A DNA stretch of 64,000 nt, taken from contig JAHLEZ010000010.1 in assembly GCA_020726505.1 (NCBI GenBank), positions 310,001 to 374,000 of the forward strand. The letters run 5' to 3'. The position numbers were made by a program, and so were the translations under genes. This stretch comes from Leptodontidium sp. MPI-SDFR-AT-0119 (taxonomy: Eukaryota; Ascomycota; Leotiomycetes; Helotiales; Leptodontidiaceae). The notes under the pieces were generated by a model that worked only from the letters and a program-made list of their open reading frames with translations, had not been told where the DNA came from and did not search any database. How positions within the stretch are numbered: position 1 is the first letter of the stretch; each line of letters begins with the position of its first letter. Positions 36,956-48,334 of the stretch are shown one piece after another.

Positions 36956-37831
36956 ACGGGTAATACGGCATTGCATACGGAATGGCAGAACCCGGATCAT
37001 ACGTTTGGACATATCCTGAGGAAGAATCTTGTTAGACCGTTTGTCATGCTTGTTACGCAACCGACTATCCAGGTTATGGCTCTCTATAGAGCGTATATCT
37101 ATGGTTTGAAGTATCTCGCGTAAGTTTTCCCTGTCTTCATTTTATACAAGAATTTCAACATACTGACTAGTAAACAGACTTTCAACTTTCCCCATAGTAT
37201 TCAAAGACGTGTACAACATGTCCATCGGTGACGCAAGCCTCAACTACCTGTCCCTGGGCGTAGGCTTTGTGATTGGTCTTCAAATCTGTGCCCCAATAAT
37301 CGATAAAGTAAGCTCCTCTCCTCTCCGTCAAAATCAGACTCAACTTTAACACCACACCCCAGATCTACATCCGTCTAAAACGCCACTACAACTCCCCAGG
37401 CCGACCAGAATTCCGCATCCCTCTCATTCTCCCCGGTGGACTTCTCGTGCCCATCGGGCTCTTCATCTACGGTTTCACAGCGCGCTCCTCGGTCCACTCC
37501 ATTGTCCCCAACATCGGCGCCGCTATTTTCGCATGCCGGTTTCGGGTTCCCGCTGTTTGCCGGGAAGCTGTGTGGCAGTTTGGGCGTGGGGTGGGGGAAT
37601 GGTGTGTTGGCATTTGTGGCGCTCGGCTGGGGATAGCAGCGCCGATTTTGTTTTGGTATGTCATCTTTCGCTCTGAAATAAGCCATGATTTAGGATCCTA
37701 CCCTCTATTCTTCATCGTGATCCTAATCCTAATCCTTCATTCTAAGACATTTGGAACATGTACATACTAACACTATGATCAGGAAGTTTGGGGAGAGGAT
37801 GAGGGCAAGGAGTGGGTATTGTGCTGTATAG
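36956..37831 (+). pseudogene. Truncated MFS transporter remnant
   Basis: Three intron-containing pieces encode the C-terminal half of a DHA1-type MFS transporter: LVRPFVMLVTQPTIQVMALY, then FKDVYNMSIGDASLNYLSLG and IPLILPGGLLVPIGLFIYGF. After VPNIGAAIF (near 37529) the frame breaks. Homology resumes one base later at AGFGFPLFAGKLCGSLGVG, so a block of roughly 40 residues that relatives have here is missing. A final exon (37783-37831) supplies KFGERMRARSGYCAV. The N-terminal six helices are absent. Splice sites at the surviving introns still look good. Truncation, internal deletion and frameshift together mark it as dead. Confidence 0.85.
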
Positions 37832-38179
37832 GGGGTTGGTCTTGTTGTTGGGATGGGATATGGAAACGGAGATATGATTTATGTAGTACGAATTGCGCCG
37901 TATGGGTATATAGATGTCTGTTTCTGATATTTGCCGTAACCAGCGAGGTATCAATATTTCTATTCTGCCTCGTAACACGGTCCATTTCTCTCTCTTCCTG
38001 TTGGACTTTCCGTCTCATCCTCCCTACCAGACTCCATATTCTGCTCCCCTTGAATCTCAGTCCTCGTATCCTATCGTCAACCTGTCCGATACTTCTTGAA
38101 CACAATCATATTCCTGCTCCCAGAACAGTCCATCACAAGGCCTTAGTCCTCGCGCTAATCAACCATTCAAACCATCCAA

Positions 38180-38203
38180 CCCCCCCCCCCCCCCCCCCCC
38201 CCC
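38180..38203. repeat. Poly-C homopolymer, 24 bases
   Basis: There are 24 consecutive C residues in non-coding sequence between the MFS remnant and the S53 peptidase gene. Exact length may be affected by sequencing. Confidence 0.9.
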
Positions 38204-38313
38204 TGTTTGCCTTCCTCCCCCCATCTTCACACCGCAACTCACACAGTAAACTTAAAACAATCCAAAAAAAGCCCGCATACTCCCTCCTTCCTTCGTCTCG
38301 CCCTCCCTACCTC

Positions 38314-38511
38314 TCATCCCCCGTCTCCTCCCCGCCAAAAGAAGAACGCTCCTACCGGGACCGTGAGACCGAGAGCTACAGCTGGGATGATGATGTAGAG
38401 CTTTGAGTCTGTGCCTCGTGAGGCTGTGGGGGGTGGTGTGTAAGCTGGCGGCGTGGGAGAGGTCGAGGTTGAAGTTGAAGGCGAGGACCAGGGCGTGGTT
38501 GTGTTGTTCAT
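38314..38511 (-). CDS. Possible small single-pass membrane protein
   Basis: This 65-residue frame begins MNNTTTPWSSPSTSTSTSPT, a Ser/Thr/Pro-rich stretch. It continues with one strong hydrophobic segment (LYIIIPAVALGLTVPVGAFFFW) and a short Gly-rich end. The layout resembles the end of fungal mucin-like surface proteins, but it has no signal peptide and no recognisable family. It could be a remnant, a terminal exon or chance. I list it as tentative. Confidence 0.25.
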   Translation of the reverse strand: MNNTTTPWSSPSTSTSTSPTPPAYTPPPTASRGTDSKLYIIIPAVALGLTVPVGAFFFWRGGDGG

Positions 38512-39318
38512 TTTGTCGTTTGATTTCTAGTTTGGTTTGTTGCTGGAGGTGGATGGATCTGTTGACCTTTGCTCGTGCGATAGGCTAGGTAATCTACTCC
38601 GTATTCATACCTATATATCAACCGTTCGCTCGTAAAGCTTGTGGTGCGCAATCCCTTGAATTTTAAAGCTCGATCATGACAAGATATTACAAACAACACA
38701 ATTAATTAATCAACGATTTAATTCATCTACACATTAAAGTTTCATCTCACTAAATCGATATCTTGCAAAGATATTTCTAAGATACCTATACACCACCGAT
38801 TCAGCATCCCAGCCAAGCATCCTCACCCACAACAACTATAAAAAAAAATGACGCCCGCCACGCCATCCACATCCGAAACACACACCCACAAACCCAGTAA
38901 ACCCAAGGATCGTTACGAAGTTAGGTATCCACGCCTATTTTGGCAGGGCTGAATAAGTACAACTGGACTAGAGCAGATAATGATCTTCTGCGCAGTCCCC
39001 TAGCTGCCGAACCACCGAACGATCCATCTTGGCAGGCGGTCTTGATTTCTAGGCGATCCTGTCCTACCTGAGTGGTAAAAAACCGTCTTATTACAAGCCT
39101 CCCTCAAGTATTCACATGCCATAGACTCGAAGTGAAGTTAGTAGCAAGCACAAGTATTTATTTGGATTTAACTATTAGACTTCAAGTGCATCCTAAAGCT
39201 CTGATTTTCCCGTTCTCGCTTATTCCTTTGTTTATGTGAATTTCAAATTTCCGCAGCTACACATATCCGCTCAACAACCTTAATCCCTTAATTCTTCTCC
39301 AAACGTCCACTAACCTCA

Positions 39319-41581
39319 TCAAGGCAGCCCCAACCAAAGCGCAAGCATTCTTGGGAAATTTGGAGTCCCCAGCCCCGTCACTGGATCCCAACCCTTCACA
39401 CTGGTGAAGCCTGGAGTTCCACAGCCCTGGTTCCCTCCACTCGTAATGTCATTCATGACACCCGGATGCGCATATAGAGCCGGGTTCATAAATCCAACAG
39501 AACTCTTTCCTACTGCCAATCTCGCAGCATTGATCAGTGTGACGATGCTCCCAAAAGTTGGTGCACTTGCACTGGTACCATATACATAACTGAAATTTCC
39601 ATCGATGGCTATGACATAGTTGACACCGTTGGCTGAGACGTCTGGGTAGCCGCGGGAAGTTTGAGAGGTGTTATAGCGGTCAGATCCGTATGATGGTTTG
39701 TGTTGTGCAAAGTAAGTCTTGACGGCAGATGATTGGTAGGTGGGCATGGAAAAGACGTTGGAGAAACCGCCGCCGGAGTAGATGACACTTTCGGCTGCTT
39801 GTTCAGGCTGAGTGACGCTCGCGCCTGGGGTGATCTGAGTTGCGCCAACGGAAGTGACGTCTGAATGCGGTCAGTCGATGCTCGTTCAAGGAAGAGAGGG
39901 TGCAGATGGGATACTTACAGGGGCAGGTGCTTGGGAAAGCCGGGTTGAACATGCCGGATCCGCCTGGATAGCCCAGGTTAGCAACATGTCTGTTATTCCA
40001 GGTGCTAATCCACTTACCGTTGTTGTATATGCCAGTAGCAGGGTCGATACACTGTCCTCCATTGCCAGCAACGCCGTAATCGCCCGACGAATACAAGAAC
40101 GTGACGCCTTGGAGACCAAGCTTCATGTACTCGTGGCACTGTCGATTCTCGTAGAACGGTGTTAGGTCAGCTTCATTGTAGCCGTACGATGTTGATATTA
40201 CTTTGGTCGCAGCGAATCCTCCACTGCTCAGTGAGTTAGTTATGCGTTAATTGTGTATGGCTCGGGAGCTGGCCTGGTAGATGCTTACCAGTTCTCGGGA
40301 CCTTTGTAGACACCAAATCCTTCACCATATGGATCGGGATATACTGCATCTTGATTTGGATCGTCGCCTCCCTGGTACGTGCAGTAGCTTCCGTCGATGG
40401 CATCAAGGAAGTTATTGAACGAGGCACCTTCAAGGTTGTCTCCCACTTGGTAAAGGGTGACCTTTTGAGGATACACCAAAGACATGGCGTACTCGAGGTC
40501 GAGGTCCTAGAAATGTTAGCTATTGAGGGTAAGAGGAACCAGGGATGCTCACGGATTCACCGTTGTAGCCGAACGATTGTCTGTCCGTTTGAAGATAGCC
40601 TCCATCGATGGAGTCCAAAATAGGTCGTTGGCCAACAGCAGATGGAGTGAAATTGGCGAAGAACTTGTCCAAATCACCTGGTAGGTAAGCTTGAGGTGTG
40701 TACTCAACGATACCGTATGAGTCTGTTATTTGTGAGCAAGTGCTTCCTTGACAAGAATGCTTCCACTTACTCTTGGGGTTTGCTGGGACGTTTGGTGGAA
40801 ATTGATACAAAGCTCTCAAGCAGTTTGGAACAATGGATGTGTCGCAATGCTTCAGCTGGTCAAGAATAGTACCAAAGGGGATCCGGCCTCCATCTTTGGG
40901 AAGTGACTTATCTCCTGGTGAACCAATTGAGTGACCGATTCCAGGTTGAACATTGTGGCCTGCTGTGGTGGTTTGGCGCTTTGCAATAGCGACATCGTTT
41001 TCATTCATTGGTCGTCGCTTCTTTCGGTTCTCGATCTTAGCATCGAAGTGAAGAGTAGGAGCGACAAAGTCAACATGATGTCGGACACCTTCCGGTACAG
41101 AGTACTCCTCACAAGCGACATGAGCTTGGCCGCTTTCAAGGTGCGTATACTCGTAGTACTTGGTATTCAAAAGCCTCTCTGCTTCTGAGACAGTCACATT
41201 GGTATGGATCCAGTTCAGACTCTGGGACTGCTTGACACGGTCGTTGGTGATTCCAGAGCCCGCAAGCCAGTCATAGATCGATGATACAGTCTCATGACTT
41301 GGGGCGAACATTTCGGCAACCTGTTTTGCGGACCAGTGTTTGCCAAAATTAGGGGACTCTGGGTGAGAAACGTCCATGAGGAATTCCTCTGCTCTGTGGA
41401 GGTTGTTTTGTGTAAGAGCAATGCGTAGGGGGATTACAGAATCCTCATGAATTCTTGCACTCTTGACCCAGTGTGCAGGCAGCCGGTCTCTTCGTTCATG
41501 AACGACATGTCTTGAATTGAGCGTTGGAGCCGAAAGAGCTCCGGTCAAAAGACCTGATAGAGCAATGAAAGAGAAATGCAT
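39319..41581 (-). CDS. Sedolisin-type (S53) secreted peptidase
   Basis: Acid serine peptidase of family S53 (tripeptidyl-peptidase/sedolisin type), secreted as a pro-enzyme. Six exons (41581-40771, 40722-40553, 40506-40289, 40223-40018, 39963-39919, 39860-39319) give 663 residues. A signal peptide (MHFSFIALSGLLTGALSA) is followed by the activation domain, containing HLESGQAHVACEEYSVP. The catalytic domain begins near residue 200. The Glu/Asp pair is in GESDLDLEYAMS (about E326 and D330), the oxyanion Asp is in YSSGDYG (about D448) and the nucleophile is in YGTSASAP (about S580). The calcium-site segment GWDPVTGLGTPNF closes the protein. All motifs are intact. The 45-base fifth exon is supported by the conserved TCPYVTSVGAT junction. 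A TATA box lies about 55 bases upstream of the ATG. Confidence 0.96.
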
Positions 41582-42708
41582 GGCAAATGTTGGACTGGGC
41601 TTTCTTGATGACTTTCATTTTGGAGGGATATCCAGCTTTTATAGGGACTTGACACCGATGCCGATCCCACCTCCTCATGTCTAAACCTTGCCACCGACCT
41701 ATCGTCGGGGTCAATGTTGTTCCTAGGAAAAAATATCTCAGCAAGAACTGGTCTATCTTGGGGTCTGCTGAGATGTACAGGGTACCAAAGTGGCTTCTCT
41801 GCCGGGCATTCGCAGGTGTGGCTTGCGTGAATAATCATTCTGGGTTAGAGCCCCTGTCGGTAGTGTGTCCAAGAGACTACCCCGCCAATGGAAACATTCG
41901 TCCGATTGAAGATCTATCTGAGCAACTGCTTCTATTGACGCTTCAGCTTTGACAACCTTCCAGTTACGGACTTAGCCTGGCTTTTGAAAGATGCACTAGA
42001 GACAATCTCGGCATGGATTTGCAGGGCCATTAAAGCTTGAAGAGTTGTTGTAATGCTTATTTTATGGCAATCGATCATGAGGAAAGCCACAATTGGGTTC
42101 TAAACTGCTTTCAACCTGTCGGGGTGACTGGTTTAACTATTGGCTGGCATGGTCCATGATTCAGTGGTTGAAATTCATGCTCCAGAGGTTTGTTTGGCTG
42201 CCAGTTGCAATGAGGAGAAACTTCATAACCGGGAAAACCATATCGTACCAGCTCAACCGTGGAAACCTTCATCCCATCCCACCTTAAGACAATTTTGGCT
42301 CATTTAGAGTACCTAGGTACCTAGTAGTGACAACTTCCAAGATTGCTCCCGCATGTATGCAGGCTGTAGTTTGGTCTAGCTGGAAACCGAAGGTCATCAA
42401 CGGCCGGTCTGTATTTGCCTGGATCTTGGACGTGCACAATGACATCCGATCAAGGTAAGGAATGATATCTCAGGACTGAGAGGAGACTTCCAAACAGCCT
42501 TTGATAAGGTCGGTGTTGATTCTAGAAAGAAGAGATGAAAGAACATGATGATTAAGAGGATTTTCAGCCCGAAGCTTAGCGCCCAATCTCCCATATCGAT
42601 AGTCACGTGCCGACATTCACTCCAAAGGCGCCTCGGGTTCCTGCCTCCTCAGATGGGTTCTGGTTTGTCTATCAGCACAAGGAACTGGAAGATGTCCAAG
42701 AGAAAGTA
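41582..42708. other. Divergent promoter region, 1.1 kb
   Basis: Intergenic between the S53 peptidase gene and the OGFr-domain gene. No further gene was recognised. Confidence 0.5.
41636..41644 (-). promoter_or_regulatory. TATA box of the S53 peptidase gene
   Basis: The reverse strand reads CTATAAAAG, 55-63 bases before the ATG. The match is good and the short leader is plausible. Confidence 0.6.
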
Positions 42709-43648
42709 ATGCCATTAAGCCCCGCTTTCTTCAACAACTCAACTGACCCCAACAGATCATCACAGGCTCACGAATCCAGGGACAAAATGAGCCTAATCAT
42801 CACCTTCTACGAAGGGACTGATACGGACCATCGGGGCCGCTATCTGTCAGATATTCTTGGATGGAATGCCAACAAACTGGAGTCAGCCCATGATTACATC
42901 CAAATCGTCTTCCCTCTGCCTGAAGCGTCTGCTGTCCAGTGGAGCGCGCCAACGATTAATCGCCAGGTCTTCGATGCCTTCCGTGCCCGACCTGAGCTGA
43001 GGGACAGGTTGAAGGATTCCTTCCAGAAGATTCTGTGGTTCTATGGATTCGAACTCGCTGATGGAGAGGACGGTGTCAAGGTATTTTCCCATGCAATGAT
43101 AACGAGAAGGCGACTTGGGCTGAAAAGTATATTCTTAGGTTCGCAAGGGTCCAAACTATGATAATCATTCCGATAACTGGGATGTCCGATTCGATCATAA
43201 CCATCTCCGCATCACCCGGATTATCCGGTGCCTACGGGTTCTTGGTCTCGAGAACGAGGCCCAAGCCTTCTATGCCGCTTTGGAGCAGAATGCGCGACGA
43301 GTAAGCTCGCGATCACGAGAGTATTGGCGTCGTGCTGCTGAGAGAACATTGAACCTGCGTCCGGATCTTGATGATGGAGATATCCGTGGTGACGATGATC
43401 TCAGTATTGGACCAAGGTTTTTGAGGGACTTTGAGGAACTTCCAAAACATGTCGCCGACTCGAAGAAGACCGACGACAGTGTCGATGCCACAGAGACGGT
43501 GGAAAATGGTGTTGGAGATGAGGCGGCTAAGAAAGGAGATATTGCGGAAGGGGGAAGCGGCGTCAAGAATGTCGAGACAAAGGCGGATAAGAAAATGGTA
43601 GTCGACATGAAGACTACCATTGACACTGAGTCTGCGGTGAAGAGATGA
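42709..43648 (+). CDS. OGFr-domain protein
   Basis: Two exons (42709-43080 and 43139-43648) give 293 residues. The N-terminal domain matches the opioid growth factor receptor conserved region found in many fungi. It contains MSLIITFYEGTDTDHRGRYL, SDILGWNANKLESAHDYIQ and IVFPLPEAS, and after the intron NWDVRFDHNHLRITRIIRCL. The tail (residues about 200-293) is acidic and low-complexity. The frame is open upstream of 42709 but without an ATG, so the true start is 42709, 42787 (just before SLIITFYEG) or in a missed upstream exon. Its molecular function in fungi is unknown. Confidence 0.85.
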
Positions 43649-44121
43649 GGGGAGGTGAACATCCACTCAAACGCCAATGGAGGGCCCAAGCCGGATATCC
43701 TAGACCTGGAACAAGTGAGCGAAGTTGATGAGAAACTCGACAATGTTGGGTAGGTGTTTGGCAGACTTTCCAGAAAGACGGTGATGCTTGTGGCTTAGCC
43801 TTTTGCTGCATTTCTCGAATTTTTAACCTCGACCAGGAAGCTGGTGGACGAGGATATCCATGGTCGACTGGAGTTAGTAGAGCTTTGCCTTCAATACAAT
43901 GTGGTGCTCTTCGACTGTACATTTGCATGAGTGAGCTATTGGTTGAGCTGTGAGATGCCGCAACAAACAGACAGCGACGGCCAGGTATGTTTATCATAAC
44001 GTACTTTCATGTATACCCGACTAATTGCGTTCACATCCTACCACTTATACCAGATATGCAGTGCTTCTGCTACAACAACTCAGCTTGCTTTACCACATTC
44101 TCGCCTTGCAATAAATCCTCC
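43649..44121. other. Intergenic region between convergent genes
   Basis: No gene is seen between the OGFr-domain gene and the Dabb gene. Confidence 0.5.
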
Positions 44122-44636
44122 TCAATTCCTTCCAACGCCTAAGTTGGCAAGCATCGGCAACACTCCAACCAAATCTTCATCTTCGTGATCAACCTGGAAA
44201 TCGAATCTAATCAAGTCCTCCGTCAAAGGAAGCACATATGTATTTTTCAACCTGTTTCCTCGTATCAGCAGTCTGATCCACCCTTCACTTCCCTTTTTTC
44301 TACAACCACCACCACAGCGAAAGCAACAATACACATACCTCTCATGCTCCTCGCTCGCTTGGTACTCTTCTACAGCCTTCAGGTCATTGTGATAGCTCAC
44401 AAGCGCGCATTCAAACCCTTTGCTTTTGCTAATTGGATCGGTGACAGACGGGCCGCCAACGATGAGTCGGCCATCTTTGACGCAGGGTAACGATTTGAGA
44501 CTTTTTGCCGCTTTGAAAAATCCTTCTCTCTGAATTGCGGTTACCGCAGGCTTGAACTTGAATAAGACTGTACGGGCAGTCAGGACAGTGTTCGCGCGAT
44601 GAGAGTGGGGAGAATACCGATATGGATGACTGTCAT
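44122..44636 (-). CDS. Dabb (stress-responsive A/B barrel) protein
   Basis: Three exons (44636-44618, 44567-44339, 44251-44122) assemble to 125 residues; no single open frame shows the whole protein. The start MTVIHIVLFKFKPAVTA is the classical Dabb N-terminus and appears only after removing a 50-base intron. The middle holds SLKSLPCVKDGRLIVGGPSV, and the sequence GFECALVSYHNDLKAVEEYQ corresponds to the strand-helix that packs the dimeric barrel. The C-terminus reads YVLPLTEDLIRFDF. Dabb proteins are small alpha+beta barrel dimers, some of which are enzymes (for example cyclases in secondary metabolism), while many have unknown roles. It is divergent from the Zn2Cys6 regulator 317 bases away. 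Confidence 0.9.
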
Positions 44637-44931
44637 TTTGAATCAGTGGTGGGCGAGAAAGCTATCTTGAAAGGACCCGGTAGAACAATAGCATTAGATT
44701 TTGGAATAGGTCTTATAGAAATCGAAAGTCCGTCGCAAGAGATCAAGAATTATCTGCGAATTACCTAGGTACCTCTAAGGCAGGTATGAGATAGTGCCAA
44801 GGAAATAGAGGGGCATGGAGGGGTCAACTGAAAATGCGGATCGCCTTCCGTCCTTCACGGGTCAGCTTCCGTCAGCTCATCCTCCTTTACATCCATCCCA
44901 CCACCGCCTCTATTGCGAAGTGGGCAGCAAA

Positions 44932-44940
44932 AATATAAAT
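44932..44940 (+). promoter_or_regulatory. TATA box of the Zn2Cys6 gene
   Basis: ATATAAAT-type element 13-21 bases before the chosen ATG. It is close to the ATG, so either the leader is extremely short or the element is not used. Confidence 0.35.
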
Positions 44941-44952
44941 CCAACCGACACT

Positions 44953-47356
44953 ATGAGTGAACGGGAGTCAAGCCGTGAGCCCACAAACAGTACGCCTGAT
45001 GCAGAAAATGCACACCGGAGTCAATCCCGCAAATTCACTAGAATCAGATTCGCGTGTTTGAGATGCCAGAAGAGGAAAATCAAGGTACGAATACAATGCA
45101 TGCTATGGCTTCTTTAATTTCAAAGTTCTCATATAGTGGAAGAGATGTCTGATGCTGAACTTCTTGAAAGTGCGATGGAGGAAGCCCTGTTTGTTCGTCA
45201 TGCAGAAAAGCTAGGGCTGCTTGCATTGACGGTGCGAAGCAAAATGATAGATATTCCAGAGGGTAGGAGCCATTCCCCATCTAGAACTAGAGATTTGAAG
45301 TTTATAGATCCTGACACTATCCAGGCACGTGGCGAGTCTTCAAGATAGGATTCGTTGGCTTGAAGATATGTTAGGGATGCACTGCCCCGAGGTCGATTTA
45401 AACGGGGGACCAAGGATCATTCAAGAGAATAATCTTCAAGGTGGAGAGCATCGTAGCAGTCCAGCAAGTATTGAGACTCAACATGCCGTCCAAGACTCCG
45501 TTCCATCAGCTACGGAGAATCCTCAGCCAGAGCGACTCGCTCACGAAATCGGGTTGCTGTCAGTGACTGCTGGACAAGACCTTCGATATGTCGGGTCATC
45601 GAGTGGATACTCCTTCGCAAAGCTACTGTTCGCAAGTATCGGCAGACGGAATACACCTCGTCGACAAAATGGACATGCACAAGCAAAATCGACACTTGCA
45701 AGTGAGGCATTCCAGGTTGGGCCGGCTTCACTTCCTACAAGCTTCGAGAATGCTGTTCAATTATCTCAAGCCTATTGGGACATTGTGCATTGTCAATATC
45801 CGATTCTCCACCAACCGACTCACACGAAACTCATGAGCCATGTATTCGCTACCGATACTCCCAGTCCTGTCGCAGCTTTCCAGGTGTTCATGGTTTTGGC
45901 GATTTCCACCACTATTCTATCCCGCCGTTTGAAGTTGCCTCTATCTGCCGAGGGCTACTGCGTGACAGCTATGGCCTACTTTGATAAAATTCCCATTGAA
46001 GGATCGCTAGAGGGTCTCCAGTGTTTGCTACTCCTTCAGATTTACGGGATGAACAATCCGTCCATGGGATTGAACCTGTGGTATCTCAATTACCAATGCA
46101 TTGCATCTGTACTGGATCTAGGCCTCCAACGAGATGTCAAAGCCGGCAGGAATCTGTCATTTTTGACCCAAGAGATGAGGACGAGAATATTCTGGGTCGT
46201 ATATTCATTGGATAGGACGTTAGCCACAATTATGGGACGGCCAATTGGCCTACGAGATGAAGCATGTGAACTTCGCGTGAGTGGCATCATATCCCTCGAA
46301 AATTGGCAAATGATTTTCTGATGGTCTTGATAGCTGCCAGTAGATATAGATGACGATGGTTTGTTGTCTCCATTTCCAAAGCCGAGACCAGATAGCAGTG
46401 CGCCTACTTCCACGACAAACGCCATCCACCTCTTTAAACTCTCCCAGTTAAATTCCGAGATCAAATACATCGCCAACAGCATTTCCCGGGAAACTCCAGC
46501 CTATACTTATCCTCAAATCCCAGATGTTATACAGTGGCAAGCAGATGTTCTAGACCGACTTCGGCAATGGGCAGCCAAAACACCTCAGCTCAATCAAACC
46601 CAAACAAAACTCAGTGAGATCAAGTACCACGAGGTGGTAATGCTGCTCCTAAGACCGAGTCCAGCGATTCCCAACCCATCGCATGAGTCTTTACACATCT
46701 GCCACGAGGGCGCGATCGCTGTCATCCGGGCCTTCGACCAACTGTATCGCGGAGACCTTCTAGTATTTAATTGGCAAACACTTCACTCCGTCTTCCTAGC
46801 AACTGTCACAATGCTTTATTGCACTTGGAGTGTTCCTAGCGTAACGAGGAACACCAGCGTGGAGACACTGATGGTGGATCTCAAGACTTCATCCAATGTA
46901 CTCAGTGCACTTGCAGAGCACTTCGTCGATGCAAGTCGAGGTCGAGATATTTTGGATGAGCTGTCGTCGGTTACTGTTCGGTGGATGATGGACTCTCAAA
47001 AGTATAGGAGAACTGCACCAAATGCTCCAACCTCGCAATCAATTGTAACACTGAACGAATCTTCTAATTCCCGCACCGGTGGACCGGAAAGCGAGCAGGA
47101 TAACGGCGGTCAACCCTCAACAATGGAGGCTGACATTGCCCCTCCCACCAACGCGTCACCAGTTCCCACACAACCTTTCGACGACTTCCTCAACTCAGAA
47201 CCTTGGGAGGCTTTGTTCGGCATGCCGGATGACTCCGAATTTCCATTCCAGATCGACACCATCATGCAGAATGTTTTCAACGATTTCCAACCGGACTTCG
47301 AGTTTGGACAAAGTTTGGCGCTAGATAACTTGCTGACAGGCGATCCTGTTCTGTAG
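44953..47356 (+). CDS. Zn2Cys6 fungal transcription factor
   Basis: Four exons (44953-45084, 45171-45262, 45325-46276, 46334-47356) give 732 residues. The binuclear zinc cluster is split by the first intron. It reads CLRCQKRKIK, then CDGGSPVCSSCRKARAAC, with six Cys at about 35, 38, 45, 52, 55 and 62 in the C-x2-C-x6-C-x6-C-x2-C-x6-C pattern. The acceptor at 45170 (TTGAAAG) was chosen because it completes this pattern. A short coiled segment, HVASLQDRIRWLEDMLG, follows. The middle homology region of the Fungal_trans type spans about residues 200-450, with RTRIFWVVYSLDRTLATIMG. The C-terminus is acidic and Phe-rich (FDDFLNSEPWEALFG), like an activation domain. It probably regulates neighbouring genes such as the MFS permease and dehydrogenase; this is inference. 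Confidence 0.95.
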
Positions 47357-47362
47357 GTGAGC

Positions 47363-47387
47363 GGGGGGGGGGGGGGGGGGGGGGGGG
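47363..47387. repeat. Poly-G homopolymer, 25 bases
   Basis: There are 25 consecutive G residues starting seven bases after the stop codon of the Zn2Cys6 gene, so they would lie in its 3' untranslated region. Confidence 0.9.
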
Positions 47388-48334
47388 AGTGCGCGCAGAA
47401 AGAACTTGCTCGGTTGGCTTGCCAGATCCATCTGGCGTATAAATCCAACCTCTCCTGTTGATAGAAATCACTTCGAGCTCGAGGTTCCTCGGGACAACAC
47501 CGAGCCCCCCACCCCACTCTACCTACATACAAATTTAACCCCCGCAGGTGGAGACGCGGAGAGTCGGAAATCCCAGGTTGGAGAAAAGCTGAGGAGTCAT
47601 GCTGCCATAGCGAACCCCGCTGTGAGATATTCTCATACAGTATTACTTGGGTACTTTGGGTAGCGTTGGGCTTTGCTTGGGCTTTTGGTTCGGTGGGAGA
47701 GTACAAGCCATCAGCCATCAGCCATCAGCTATCACTTGAAAATGGTGGCGTTGTGTGGTCAGAAGTTAAGCTTCTTCCAAGGCGGGACAAGCATCGGCCA
47801 AGAGATGTCTTCATCGGTGGCGTGAACGTTCGATTCGTTCCCCTTTGCAGTCCGTCCTTCGTTACAGTAGCGGGTGGGTGTCTGGCCGTCAAACGCCGTG
47901 GCCCCCCTTCAACCTTCAACCTTCAACCTTCATACCTTACACCCCACACCCACACCCACACCCACAGCTGACATCTATCTCTATCTCCAACTCTCCAACT
48001 CTCCGCCTCTTCCACTCCGTTCGTTCGCGTGCTTGCCCCGCGCCCGGATGGACTGTGCCGTGTCAGTCAGTTATTACCCCCGAGTACTGGCCGTTTTTGA
48101 CGCCTCTTGACGATCACTGAACCGCATTGGTCGGTTTGCAGTCTCGTGGAGGGGGCTCCGCGATGAAATGGAGACGATAGAGTAACATGCGTACGAAGCC
48201 GTTGCTGCAGGGGGTTCGGGCAGACCTTCATAAATAGCTCATGTTTCCACTTCATTCTTTTCCTGTTTTATTTCGCTTCTCCCCTCTTCATCCAAACCTT
48301 CCTACTTGCTTCTCAACCCCCACAACTGTCAAAA
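47388..48334. other. Intergenic region with short tandem repeats
   Basis: No gene was recognised. Repeats include CATCAGC-type heptamers near 47708-47733, CTTCAAC-type units near 47907-47930 and ACACCC units near 47945-47967. Confidence 0.5.

Larger units (their letters stand above)
37832..39318. other. Intergenic region with poly-C tract, 1.5 kb
   Basis: This region contains the poly-C run and one possible small membrane-protein frame, both listed separately. The remainder is AT-rich 3' flank of the S53 peptidase gene. Confidence 0.5.

Noticed and set aside
36000..38000. Repeat-induced point mutation as the cause of gene decay
   Set aside because: The remnants are not strongly AT-biased and show deletions rather than many C-to-T changes. 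I could not compute dinucleotide indices.
44815..44953. Earlier in-frame ATG for the Zn2Cys6 gene
   Set aside because: The extra segment is not conserved in style and contains a TATA-like element just before 44953. I kept it only as an alternative.
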